A stretch of 8,613 bases of DNA, taken from assembly GCA_003164375.1 (NCBI GenBank), contig PLTE01000306.1, positions 772-9,384 on the forward strand, written 5' to 3'. Source of the DNA: Hyphomicrobiales bacterium (GTDB taxonomy: Bacteria > Pseudomonadota > Alphaproteobacteria > Rhizobiales > Xanthobacteraceae). The translations under genes were made by a program, and so were the position numbers. Shown here piece after piece: positions 1-5,673 of this stretch. Position 1 is the first letter of the stretch; the number at the start of each line of letters is the position of its first letter. Under the pieces are notes generated by a model. The model worked only from the letters and a program-made list of their open reading frames with translations. It was not told the DNA's origin and did no database searches.

Positions 1-1
1 G

Positions 2-127
2 CGCGGCTATATCGATGACGTGATCATGCCGCACGCTACCCGCTCGCGGATTGCGCGGGCGCTGGCGATGTTGCGGGGGAAGACGGTGGAGATGCCGGGA
101 CGGAAGCACGATAATTTGCCGGTGTGA
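2..127 (+). CDS. Acyl-CoA carboxylase carboxyltransferase (beta) subunit, C-terminal end only
   Basis: Only the last 41 codons and the TGA stop lie in the window. The visible peptide runs RGYIDDVIMPHATRSRIARA and ends in KHDNLPV. This is the conserved C-terminus of the carboxyltransferase subunit of propionyl-CoA or methylcrotonyl-CoA-type biotin-dependent carboxylases, where a RGY(I/V)DDVI-P-TR segment precedes a helix ending in KHxNLP. In this family the subunit moves the carboxyl group from carboxybiotin to an acyl-CoA in the cytoplasm. The KHDNLP ending fits propionyl-CoA carboxylase beta best, but substrate cannot be settled from 41 residues. A second, decayed copy of this 3' end lies near 675-740, so the gene end was duplicated when the DUF4160/DUF2442 cassette arrived or by recombination with a paralogue. 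Family assignment is firm; substrate is inference. Confidence 0.85.
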   Translation, partial: RGYIDDVIMPHATRSRIARALAMLRGKTVEMPGRKHDNLPV

Positions 128-132
128 TTTTT

Positions 133-184
133 CCTCTCCCATTGCGGGAGAGGTCGCCTAAGCGAAGCGAAGGCGGGTGAGGGG
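133..184. repeat. Dispersed palindromic repeat (CCTCTCCC...GGGAGAGG ... GGTGAGGGG type)
   Basis: A perfect 8-bp inverted repeat, CCTCTCCC at 133-140 and GGGAGAGG at 146-153, encloses a 5-nt loop. It is followed by a purine-rich tail with GCGAAGCGAAGGCGGGTGAGGGG at its core. Elements of this layout are scattered between genes in many alphaproteobacterial genomes (general knowledge; copy number in this genome cannot be seen). It begins 5 nt after the carboxylase stop. It has no T-run after the stem, so it is not a convincing intrinsic terminator. Its 3' end supplies the only purine-rich ribosome-binding sequence for the next gene. Confidence 0.6.
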
Positions 185-189
185 ACGAC

Positions 190-426
190 GTGCCGACCGT
201 TCTGCGCTGGGGGCCTTATCGCGCCTACTTTTATTCGAATGAGCGCGGGGAGCCGGCCCACATCCATGCTCGGGCGGGCAATCGCGAGGCGAAGGTGTGG
301 CTTCATGATCTCACGGTCGCCATCAATGTGGGCTATCCTGCTCATGAACTCGGCGATATTATTCGTCATCTGAGACTCAACCGAAAATCTTTGTTGGACG
401 CTTGGAATGAGCACTTTGGAGATTGA
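190..426 (+). CDS. DUF4160 domain protein (78 aa)
   Basis: This small protein spans one whole DUF4160 domain. Family hallmarks are visible in order: MPTVLRWGPYRAYFYSNE (1-18), the conserved EP-HIH motif as EPAHIHA (21-27, His24 and His26), AKVWL (34-38), and the C-terminal helix LLDAWNEHFG (68-77). The start is GTG at 190, chosen because the domain begins there and GAGGGG at 179-184 lies 5 nt upstream. The 3' end overlaps the DUF2442 gene by 20 nt, so the two are probably translationally coupled. DUF4160 and DUF2442 are often neighbours and have been proposed as toxin-antitoxin-like modules. Biochemical function is not established, and which partner would be toxic is unknown. No signal peptide or membrane segment is present, so it should be cytoplasmic. 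Confidence 0.88.
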   Translation: MPTVLRWGPYRAYFYSNERGEPAHIHARAGNREAKVWLHDLTVAINVGYPAHELGDIIRHLRLNRKSLLDAWNEHFGD

Positions 427-661
427 TGTCGGCGACCTGCACGCGCGCGCCGTGGAATTTAGCGCCACCGAGCTCGTCGTCACCTTGGCCGACGGACGCA
501 GGATCGCAACGCCGCTCGATTGGTATCCGCGGCTCAAGCGCGCCTCGGCAGCGCAGCGCGCGAATTATGAAATCATGCCGATGGGCATTCATTGGCCCGA
601 CATCGACGAGGATTTGAGCGTCGCCGGGATGCTGAAAGGACAAAGGGCAAAAGGCGACTAA
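407..661 (+). CDS. DUF2442 domain protein (84 aa)
   Basis: The sequence carries the two conserved blocks of DUF2442. LADGRRIATPLDWYPRL (27-43) matches the usual FxDGR-x-PL-WxPRL block, and GIHWPDIDEDLSVAGML (60-76) matches the characteristic GIHWP-DED-S-GLL block. The ATG at 407 lies inside the last codons of the DUF4160 gene, giving a 20-nt overlap in a different frame, so its translation probably depends on ribosomes finishing the upstream gene. It is cytoplasmic and of normal family length. Together with DUF4160 it forms a two-gene cassette of unproven function, possibly toxin-antitoxin-like. Fourteen bases after its stop begins a remnant of the carboxylase 3' end, so this gene sits at the right edge of what looks like an inserted segment. 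Confidence 0.88.
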   Translation: MSTLEIDVGDLHARAVEFSATELVVTLADGRRIATPLDWYPRLKRASAAQRANYEIMPMGIHWPDIDEDLSVAGMLKGQRAKGD

Positions 662-674
662 ACGGAATATTGTC

Positions 675-740
675 GCGCGCCGCGCTATCGATGACGTGAT
701 CATGCCGCAAGCGACGTGCGTGCGAATTGCGCGGGGCGCC
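675..740 (+). pseudogene. Decayed duplicate of the acyl-CoA carboxylase 3' end
   Basis: Read in the frame of 681-683, this segment gives ARRAIDDVIMPQATCVRIARG, clearly homologous to RGYIDDVIMPHATRSRIARA at 2-61. Twenty-four bases (686-709) are identical to 10-33. Over 686-735 against 10-59, 43 of 50 bases match without gaps. One residue is missing (A in place of GY), conserved TR has become TC, and homology fades after about 740. The frame has no start codon and runs on without homology to a TGA at 861-863. It is a remnant, not a gene. The rest of the 662-885 gap shows only a weak promoter candidate for the next gene. Confidence 0.8.
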
Positions 741-832
741 GAGAGTCGCGCGTCGCACGCCCTGCACGCCACAGCGGCACGTTTTCCCATTCTATGGCTG
801 CCGTTTGGACTGCCGTTCTCCACGCGAGCCAC

Positions 833-859
833 TTGGCGCAGCCCGCAAGCTTGTATACG
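833..859 (+). promoter_or_regulatory. Weak sigma70-like promoter candidate for the membrane protein gene
   Basis: TTGGCG at 833-838 and TATACG at 854-859 resemble -35 and -10 boxes, but the spacer is only 15 nt, shorter than the preferred 16-18. It is placed 26 nt before the ATG at 886, which suits the orientation. This is pattern matching only. Confidence 0.25.
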
Positions 860-885
860 CTGAGTTGTAGTCTGGGGGACGCGAC

Positions 886-1503
886 ATGACAGATCCAACG
901 TCCGCCGTTGCGCCGCCGCCGGCGCAACCGGCGAGCCCGGTCGTTCAGCCGCTGACGCCGGAGCTGCTCGGCGCCTACAAGCTGATGCTGCGATATCAGT
1001 TCATGGGGGCCGTCGGCTTGATCGTCATCCTCGCGGTCATTTTGTTGACGGCCTTTGCGCTGCCGTCGACCTGGACTCCGCCGCCTCTGGTCGTAGTCAC
1101 GCTCACCGGCATGCTGGGGGCGTATTTCAGCACGCTGACGCGGCTTTACAATGTCGATCAATTGTCGGTGGCGCTGATCACGCCGACGATGTCGCAGCTC
1201 GGCGGCCGCTATCTGGCGATGTATTCGCTGATCCCGCCGATCATCGGCGCTATTGCCGCAGTGCTGCTCTATGTCATCTTCTTGGCCGGAATGGTCGGCA
1301 GCGGCGGCTTGTTTCCCGAGATGGGCTGTTCGGACGGTCAGAAATGCAATTCACTTTCCGGCGTGCTGCACGGCTTTGGCCCGGTGGCGGCGCAAGATTT
1401 CGGCAAGGTGTTCGTGTGGGCCTTTGCCGCCGGGTTCTCGGAACGGCTGGTGCCGAACATGCTGCAGTCCCTGGTCGCGAAACTGCCGAAGGACGACGCG
1501 TGA
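886..1503 (+). CDS. Hypothetical integral membrane protein with C-terminal AGFSERLVP motif (205 aa)
   Basis: I do not recognise a characterised function. The first ~25 residues are Pro/Ala-rich and probably cytoplasmic. Hydrophobic stretches fit membrane helices at about 39-60, 67-85, 113-136 and 174-187. A loop between the third and fourth carries two cysteines (Cys148, Cys154). The last helix contains FVWAFAAGFSERLVPNML (177-194). An AGFSER(L/F)VP signature of this kind recurs near the C-terminus of various uncharacterised bacterial membrane proteins, so this may be a stand-alone version of that module. The start is ATG at 886, with GGGGG at 874-878 as ribosome-binding site, 7 nt upstream. 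It stands alone: a gap with a pseudogene remnant lies before it and a 182-bp gap after it. The location is very likely the inner membrane; the role is unknown. Confidence 0.75.
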   Translation: MTDPTSAVAPPPAQPASPVVQPLTPELLGAYKLMLRYQFMGAVGLIVILAVILLTAFALPSTWTPPPLVVVTLTGMLGAYFSTLTRLYNVDQLSVALITPTMSQLGGRYLAMYSLIPPIIGAIAAVLLYVIFLAGMVGSGGLFPEMGCSDGQKCNSLSGVLHGFGPVAAQDFGKVFVWAFAAGFSERLVPNMLQSLVAKLPKDDA

Positions 1504-1602
1504 AGCGGCAGCCGGATTTGGTGCGTTGAGCAGCCCTAGATGCGTCGCGAGAACGATGCCGCTTTTTCCGCCGTGAAAGAGTGACCGCCGCCGCGACGGT
1601 AG

Positions 1603-1670
1603 CCGGGGGCGTAGGGGGTTTTCCGCAATGGCTCGTCTTTTTGCGCGCTCCTACGATGGCTCGCCCCCGG
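1603..1670. repeat. Inverted repeat upstream of the cytochrome gene
   Basis: CCGGGGGCG at 1603-1611 is the exact reverse complement of CGCCCCCGG at 1662-1670. Inner bases GTAGG (1611-1615) and CCTAC (1650-1654) can pair as well, giving a long imperfect hairpin that ends 15 nt before the cytochrome ATG. ATGGCTCG occurs twice inside it (1628-1635, 1656-1663). It could fold in the leader RNA and affect translation, or be chance in GC-rich DNA. The rest of the 1504-1685 gap shows nothing else clear. Confidence 0.35.
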
Positions 1671-1685
1671 GAAAGCGAATGCCCC

Positions 1686-2684
1686 ATGAAAACTTCCTTT
1701 GCGCACGCGGCGCTGGGTACTGCGGCGCTAGCTGTGTCGGTTGCGTGTGGACTGGCGTTTGGACCATTGGCGCTGGCGGCTCCGCCCGGCGCCGCTGTGA
1801 CTGCTGATCTGCCGGCCTGGGCTTATCCCGTCGCGCCGCCCGGATTGCCGGAGCCCGATCCCGCTAAGGTCGTCCATGTGCCCGGCAGCGACAGGCAGTA
1901 CACCGAGCAGCAGATCTTGGCGCGCTTTAGTCCGCCGGATTGGTTCCCGAACGAGCACCCGGCGATGCCGCCGGTGGTCGCCGATGGCATCAAGCCGACG
2001 ATATTCGCATGCGCGGTTTGTCATCTGCCGAGCGGCGCCGGGCATCCGGAGTCGAGCAGCCTGTGGGGTCTACCTGCCGGCTATTTCGTGCGCCAGATGG
2101 CCGATTACGCGGCCGGCAAACACACCGGGCCGCGCAAGGTGCTCATGACCAAGATCGCGCAAGCGATTTCGGCTGACGATAGCCGGGCTGCTGCCGAGTA
2201 TTATGCCGGGCTGAAAGCGACGCCAGGCTACATGAAGGTGGTCGAACAGGCCGTGGTGCCGAAAAGCGAGGTCGGCGAGGGCAATATGCGCTTCGTCGTT
2301 GCCAACGGTGGCACCGAGCCGCTCGGCCAGCGCATCATCGAGCTGCCGCAAAACGAACAGGCGGCCCGCGACCACAACCTGCATATAGGCTTCATCGCTT
2401 ACGTGCCGCCGGGCAGCATCGCCAAGGGCGAACGGCTGGCCTCAGGCGGCGGCGGCAAGACCGTCGCTTGCGCTATCTGCCACGGTCCCGAACTCCAGGG
2501 TCATCTCGGCGAAGTGCCCTCGATCGCCGGGCGCGACGCCATCTTCATCGTGCGGCAGTTGATGGACTTCCAGTACGGCCGGCGCGACGGCAGCTGGGCC
2601 TCGCTGCATGGGCAGATCGGTGCCAAGCTTGATACCGACGACATCATCGCGCTTGCCGCCTTTGTGGCGTCGAGCAAGCCGTAG
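1686..2684 (+). CDS. Exported diheme c-type cytochrome (332 aa)
   Basis: The protein begins with a Sec signal peptide (basic/polar 1-7, hydrophobic core to about 30, likely cut after ALA at 29-31), then two class I cytochrome c domains. Heme-binding CxxCH motifs are CAVCH (109-113) and CAICH (262-266). Domain 1 covers about 95-178 and domain 2 about 245-330. In domain 1, Met154 in KVLMTKIAQAIS stands where the sixth iron ligand is expected. In domain 2 the equivalent position is His308 (SLHGQIGAKL), with no Met there, so the second heme may be differently ligated. It should be a periplasmic electron carrier or a subunit of a dehydrogenase. No partner oxidoreductase is adjacent. The start is ATG at 1686 because it gives the signal peptide; the frame is open further upstream but non-homologous there. 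GGGAAAG at 1669-1675 is a weak ribosome-binding site. A strong terminator follows. Confidence 0.88.
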   Translation: MKTSFAHAALGTAALAVSVACGLAFGPLALAAPPGAAVTADLPAWAYPVAPPGLPEPDPAKVVHVPGSDRQYTEQQILARFSPPDWFPNEHPAMPPVVADGIKPTIFACAVCHLPSGAGHPESSSLWGLPAGYFVRQMADYAAGKHTGPRKVLMTKIAQAISADDSRAAAEYYAGLKATPGYMKVVEQAVVPKSEVGEGNMRFVVANGGTEPLGQRIIELPQNEQAARDHNLHIGFIAYVPPGSIAKGERLASGGGGKTVACAICHGPELQGHLGEVPSIAGRDAIFIVRQLMDFQYGRRDGSWASLHGQIGAKLDTDDIIALAAFVASSKP

Positions 2685-2705
2685 TCGGTGCGGTAGGACG
2701 AAGCG

Positions 2706-2742
2706 ATACGGCGGATGATCGCAATATCATCCGCCGTATTTT
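2706..2742 (+). terminator. Intrinsic terminator after the cytochrome gene
   Basis: A perfect 14-bp stem pairs ATACGGCGGATGAT (2706-2719) with its reverse complement (2726-2739) around a 6-nt loop. It runs directly into a short U-tract (TTTT at 2739-2742). It lies 22 nt after the cytochrome stop and cleanly separates that gene from the solute-binding protein operon. The near-symmetric A/T ends could let it act weakly in both directions, but there is no minus-strand gene to serve. Confidence 0.85.
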
Positions 2743-2784
2743 AACAGCAGCCTCGTTTGCCCAAAGACGGCGCGTTTTGCCGGG

Positions 2785-2813
2785 CTGACGCTGGCCTTGG
2801 TCCGGGCTACACT
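2785..2813 (+). promoter_or_regulatory. Sigma70-like promoter candidate for the solute-binding protein operon
   Basis: CTGACG (2785-2790) and TACACT (2808-2813) each match four of six consensus bases and are exactly 17 nt apart. Transcription would start near 2820, about 26 nt before the chosen start codon, just after the upstream terminator. Location and spacing support it; the boxes alone are modest. Confidence 0.45.
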
Positions 2814-2845
2814 CCGCCCAAGAAAACAATGTGGTGGAGGGGACC

Positions 2846-3808
2846 GTGCGAGATCTCGTCGCGATTGTCATGCTTGCGATTCTGGCGTCGTTCGCCCCCG
2901 CGCAGGCCGACACCTTTCCCTCCCGCTCGATCACGCTGATCGTGCCATTCCCGCCCGGCGGCTCGACCGACGTCGCCGGCCGCATCATCGCCGACAAGAT
3001 GGGCGCGCTGCTCGGCCAGCCGGTGGTCGTCGAGAATCTCGGCGGTGCCGGCGGCTCGATCGGGGTCGGCCGTTTGGCGCGGGCCGCTCCAGATGGCTAC
3101 ACGATCGACATCGGCCAGTGGGATACCCATGTCGGCAGCATCATCTACAATCTCGATTACGATTTGCAGACCGCCTTCGCGCCGATCGGCCTCGTTTCAG
3201 TCAATCCGCAGCTTTTGATCGCGCGAAAGACATTTCCGGCCGACGACTTGAGGTCGCTGGTCGAATGGATGAAAGCGCATCCGGGCGACGCCAAATTCGT
3301 CAACCAGAACGCGTCCGGCCAGATCGGCGCGATCCTGTTGCAAAAGCTCACCGGCACGCAGGGGCTGATCGTGCCCTATCGCGGTGCCGGGCCGGCGCTG
3401 ACCGATCTGATCTCCGGCCAGGTCGATCTCGCGGTGTTCCAGGCCGCCGTGACCATGCCGCAGGTGCGCGCCGGCGCGCTCAAGGCACTGGCCAATCTGT
3501 CGCCGCGGCGCTCGCAGGCGATTCCGGAGATTCCGACCTCCGACGAAGGCGGTGTGCCCGGCTATTACATGTCCGGCTGGTTCGGGCTCTACGCGCCCAA
3601 GGGCACGCCGGCCGGCGTCATCGGAAAGCTCAACGCCGCGATGGTTCAGACACTTGCCGACCCGGCGGTGGTCGCACGCTTCGCGCAGCTTGGCCTCGAC
3701 GTCGCCCAGCGCGAGCAACAGACGCCCCAGGCGCTCGCCGCGTTTCAAAAGGCCGAGATCGAGAAATGGTGGCCGATCATCAAGGCGGCGGGGATCAGGG
3801 GAGAATGA
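2846..3808 (+). CDS. Bug/TctC-family tripartite tricarboxylate transporter solute-binding protein (320 aa)
   Basis: This is a periplasmic binding protein of the Bug (TctC) family. Such proteins capture small carboxylates or related organic molecules, often for TctAB-type transporters. A Sec signal peptide (MRDLVAIVMLAILASFAPAQA, about 1-21) is followed by hallmark blocks: FPSRSITLIVPFPPGGSTDV, then PVVVENLGGAGGSIG, PDGYT, VPYRGAGPALTDLISGQVDL and WFGLYAPKGTP. Length is normal. The start is GTG at 2846 because GGAGGGG at 2836-2842 sits directly before it; a GTG at 2831 would leave no such site and add five residues ahead of the signal peptide. No tctA or tctB membrane genes are present, as is common for orphan Bug proteins, so the ligand is unknown. 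Its stop overlaps the next gene's ATG (ATGA at 3805-3808), indicating a coupled operon with an exported CMD-fold protein. Confidence 0.93.
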   Translation: MRDLVAIVMLAILASFAPAQADTFPSRSITLIVPFPPGGSTDVAGRIIADKMGALLGQPVVVENLGGAGGSIGVGRLARAAPDGYTIDIGQWDTHVGSIIYNLDYDLQTAFAPIGLVSVNPQLLIARKTFPADDLRSLVEWMKAHPGDAKFVNQNASGQIGAILLQKLTGTQGLIVPYRGAGPALTDLISGQVDLAVFQAAVTMPQVRAGALKALANLSPRRSQAIPEIPTSDEGGVPGYYMSGWFGLYAPKGTPAGVIGKLNAAMVQTLADPAVVARFAQLGLDVAQREQQTPQALAAFQKAEIEKWWPIIKAAGIRGE

Positions 3809-4470
3809 AGGCAATGCCCATGAGAAAATCGATCGTGATCGGCACGAGCATGCTCGGCCTCGCGGTCGCGGGTTCGCTGCACGCGCAGGAGCGGACGGTC
3901 CCTGTCGAGCAGCAAAAAGTCTCGCGGCTGCCGCCGCTGCCGCAGCCGCCCGATCCGATTTTTCAGGAGTTAATTGACAAACGGCGCGGCCAGGGCGGCG
4001 GCATCATCAATCTTCAAATCACCGCCGGACACGCGCCGAAATTCGCTAAAGCCGCGGCCACGATGGCCTACACGATCCGCTTCGACGCGAAGACGCCGCG
4101 CCGTCTGCTCGAACTCGTCATCATGCGCACGGCGCGGATCGTCGGCGCGGCTTACGAGCTCAACCAGCACACGCCATTCATGAAAATGTGCGGCTATAGC
4201 GACGCACAGGTCGCAGCCCTGCCGACCTGGCAGACCTCGACCCTGTTCGACGACCAACAACGCGCGCTGCTCGGCTATGTCGAAGAAATGGCGCATGGCG
4301 GCGAGGTCGCCGATCCGACTTTTGCGGCACTGGAGAAATTCTTCACGCCGCAGGAAATCGTCGAGATCAGTTACACGGTCGGCAATTATTACTCGACCGG
4401 CCTGGTCACCAAGGCGTTGCGCATCCAAGTGGAGACCGACGGCCGGTTGACGGTCGCCGGCAAGTGCTGA
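3805..4470 (+). CDS. Exported carboxymuconolactone decarboxylase (CMD)-family protein (221 aa)
   Basis: A signal peptide (MKAMPMRKSIVIGTSMLG..., likely cut after HAQ, about residue 28) precedes a CMD/AhpD-like helical domain (about 65-210). The core RTARIVGAAYELNQHTPFMKMCGYS (108-132) matches the family pattern with Glu118 and His122 where E-x3-H is usual. The downstream helices FAALEKFFTPQEIVEISYTVGNYYSTGLVTKALRI are also typical. The AhpD CxxC pair is absent; the mature chain has only Cys129 and the final Cys221. It may therefore be a lactone decarboxylase-like or non-redox member rather than a peroxidase. Periplasmic CMD proteins are less usual than cytoplasmic ones. The start is ambiguous: ATG at 3805 (overlapping the binding-protein stop, chosen for the coupling and AGGGGAG just upstream), 3814 or 3820. 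All retain the signal peptide. The shared operon suggests it acts on, or near, the ligand of the binding protein (inference). Confidence 0.87.
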   Translation: MKAMPMRKSIVIGTSMLGLAVAGSLHAQERTVPVEQQKVSRLPPLPQPPDPIFQELIDKRRGQGGGIINLQITAGHAPKFAKAAATMAYTIRFDAKTPRRLLELVIMRTARIVGAAYELNQHTPFMKMCGYSDAQVAALPTWQTSTLFDDQQRALLGYVEEMAHGGEVADPTFAALEKFFTPQEIVEISYTVGNYYSTGLVTKALRIQVETDGRLTVAGKC

Positions 4471-4481
4471 GAAGTGCTGAG
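4462..4481 (+). repeat. Perfect 10-bp tandem duplication at the stop codon of the exported CMD gene
   Basis: AAGTGCTGAG occurs twice back to back (4462-4471 and 4472-4481). The first copy holds the final Lys-Cys codons and TGA; the second repeats them after the stop in another frame. This looks like replication slippage and has no coding effect. The remainder of the short gap to the convergent hydrolase (ending 4528) shows no strong terminator, only a weak GCGCG/CGCGC stem. Confidence 0.7.
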
Positions 4482-4527
4482 CGCGGCGCGTAATAGCGCG
4501 CAAAGCGATATCCGGGGTTTGCCGCCT

Positions 4528-5649
4528 TTAATGTGCGCCCAATTGGCTTGCGAAAAATTTTGTCGCAAGCGCGATCGTCGCATTATGGATCGCCTCGCGA
4601 TCGACACCCGGCCGGTCGACACAGAGCGGCGCAATGGTGCTGCGCCCGGCCTCGGTGCAAACGTCGAGGAATGTGTAATGATCGACGCCGCCGGGAAATA
4701 TGGCCAATTCCGCATGCGGAATCTTAGCGGCGTAATACCTCGCATTAGCGTCGACCGGCACGACGCTATCGCCAGCGCCGGCGACGATGGCGGTAGGAAT
4801 AGCGATCGCGCTCAGACTTTCAGACGTCACGGCAGGACCCAGCGCCGGCGCCATGGCGAAGACGGCGCGAATGCGGGGATCGCGGTAGGATTTGCCGCCG
4901 TCACGCAGCGCCTGGGCAAAAGCCGGATCGGCTGCGGCGAGCGCGTCGGCCTTGGCGCGCAGATCGGGAAACTCCGGTGGCGCCTTGCAGCTCACTTGAT
5001 CGGGCTTCGCCTTACAGGTCGCCTCGAACTGCCCGAACGAGGTGATACCGCCGGCGAGTTCCATCATGGTATAGCCGCCGAGCGAAAAGCCGGCGGCGCC
5101 GATACGCCGCGGATCGATACGCGGGCCGAAGTCCGGATCGGCGAGCATGTCGTCGAGCACCGTGCTGATGTCCTTGGCGCGCTCCCACCACAGCATGAAG
5201 CCTTGCACCGTATGAGGCTCCATCGCGTTATTGCCGGGGTGATTGACGCCGGCGACAATATAGCCGCGCGCCGCCAGCGCGGTTGCGAACCAAGCCATCG
5301 ATTCCGCCGTGCCGCCGGTGCCGTGCGACAGCAGGATCAGCGGGAATTTGGCCGGACTTGGCGCAAGCTTCGCATTCGGCGCCGCGGCGGCGGCCTCGAG
5401 CAGCGCCGTACCGACCGGCGGGATCATTTGCGGTTTCGCGTCGGCGCCGCTTTCGGCCGGATACCACACCACTTCGAGCAGCGCATGCATGCCCGCGCCG
5501 CGCCAATCGTACGGTTCGTCGGGCAGAACGTGGCGAGACGCAACGCCGACCGTGAAGGTCGTGCTATCCTGGGCTTGTGCGCGGCTGCCGCTCGCGCAGC
5601 ACAGCATCATGAGAAGGCAGGGCAGGGTCGCGAACTTCCGCGTCAACAT
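4528..5649 (-). CDS. Exported alpha/beta hydrolase, PAF-acetylhydrolase/dienelactone hydrolase-like (373 aa)
   Basis: This serine hydrolase has a Sec signal peptide (MLTRKFATLPCLLMMLCCASGSRAQA, about 1-26) and an alpha/beta-hydrolase fold resembling the predicted dienelactone hydrolase / PAF-acetylhydrolase II group. An oxyanion-hole region LLSHGTGG (106-113) is followed by the nucleophile elbow GFSLGG (187-192, Ser189), the acid Asp294 in AGAGDSVVP, and the base His324 in GVDHYTF. All three catalytic residues are present. Four cysteines in the mature part, C212/C221 and C331/C343, are spaced like two disulfides, consistent with export. It should cleave an ester or lactone in the periplasm; substrate unknown. 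The start is ATG at 5649 with a G-rich site (GGGGGG) upstream; a TTG at 5673 is possible but overlaps the upstream gene. It lies 24 nt after the SDR stop, so the two form an operon, convergent with the exported CMD gene. Confidence 0.88.
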   Translation of the reverse strand: MLTRKFATLPCLLMMLCCASGSRAQAQDSTTFTVGVASRHVLPDEPYDWRGAGMHALLEVVWYPAESGADAKPQMIPPVGTALLEAAAAAPNAKLAPSPAKFPLILLSHGTGGTAESMAWFATALAARGYIVAGVNHPGNNAMEPHTVQGFMLWWERAKDISTVLDDMLADPDFGPRIDPRRIGAAGFSLGGYTMMELAGGITSFGQFEATCKAKPDQVSCKAPPEFPDLRAKADALAAADPAFAQALRDGGKSYRDPRIRAVFAMAPALGPAVTSESLSAIAIPTAIVAGAGDSVVPVDANARYYAAKIPHAELAIFPGGVDHYTFLDVCTEAGRSTIAPLCVDRPGVDREAIHNATIALATKFFASQLGAH

Positions 5650-5673
5650 CGGATAACCCCCCAAGGTCTGCAA

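Noticed and set aside
7..898. Minus-strand open frames across the DUF4160/DUF2442 region (7-537 and 377-898)
   Set aside because: They are antisense to recognised domains and cross the dispersed repeat and the carboxylase remnants. Their similarity to each other only reflects the duplicated carboxylase end.
2797..4470. A 557-codon open frame spanning the solute-binding protein and the CMD gene
   Set aside because: The first 336 codons are an Arg-rich shadow of the binding protein. Real protein features begin only at the signal peptide near 3805.
4546..4570. GCTTGCG/CGCAAGC stem as a terminator for the exported CMD gene
   Set aside because: It lies inside the hydrolase coding end, has an 11-nt loop and no U-tract after the stem on the plus strand.
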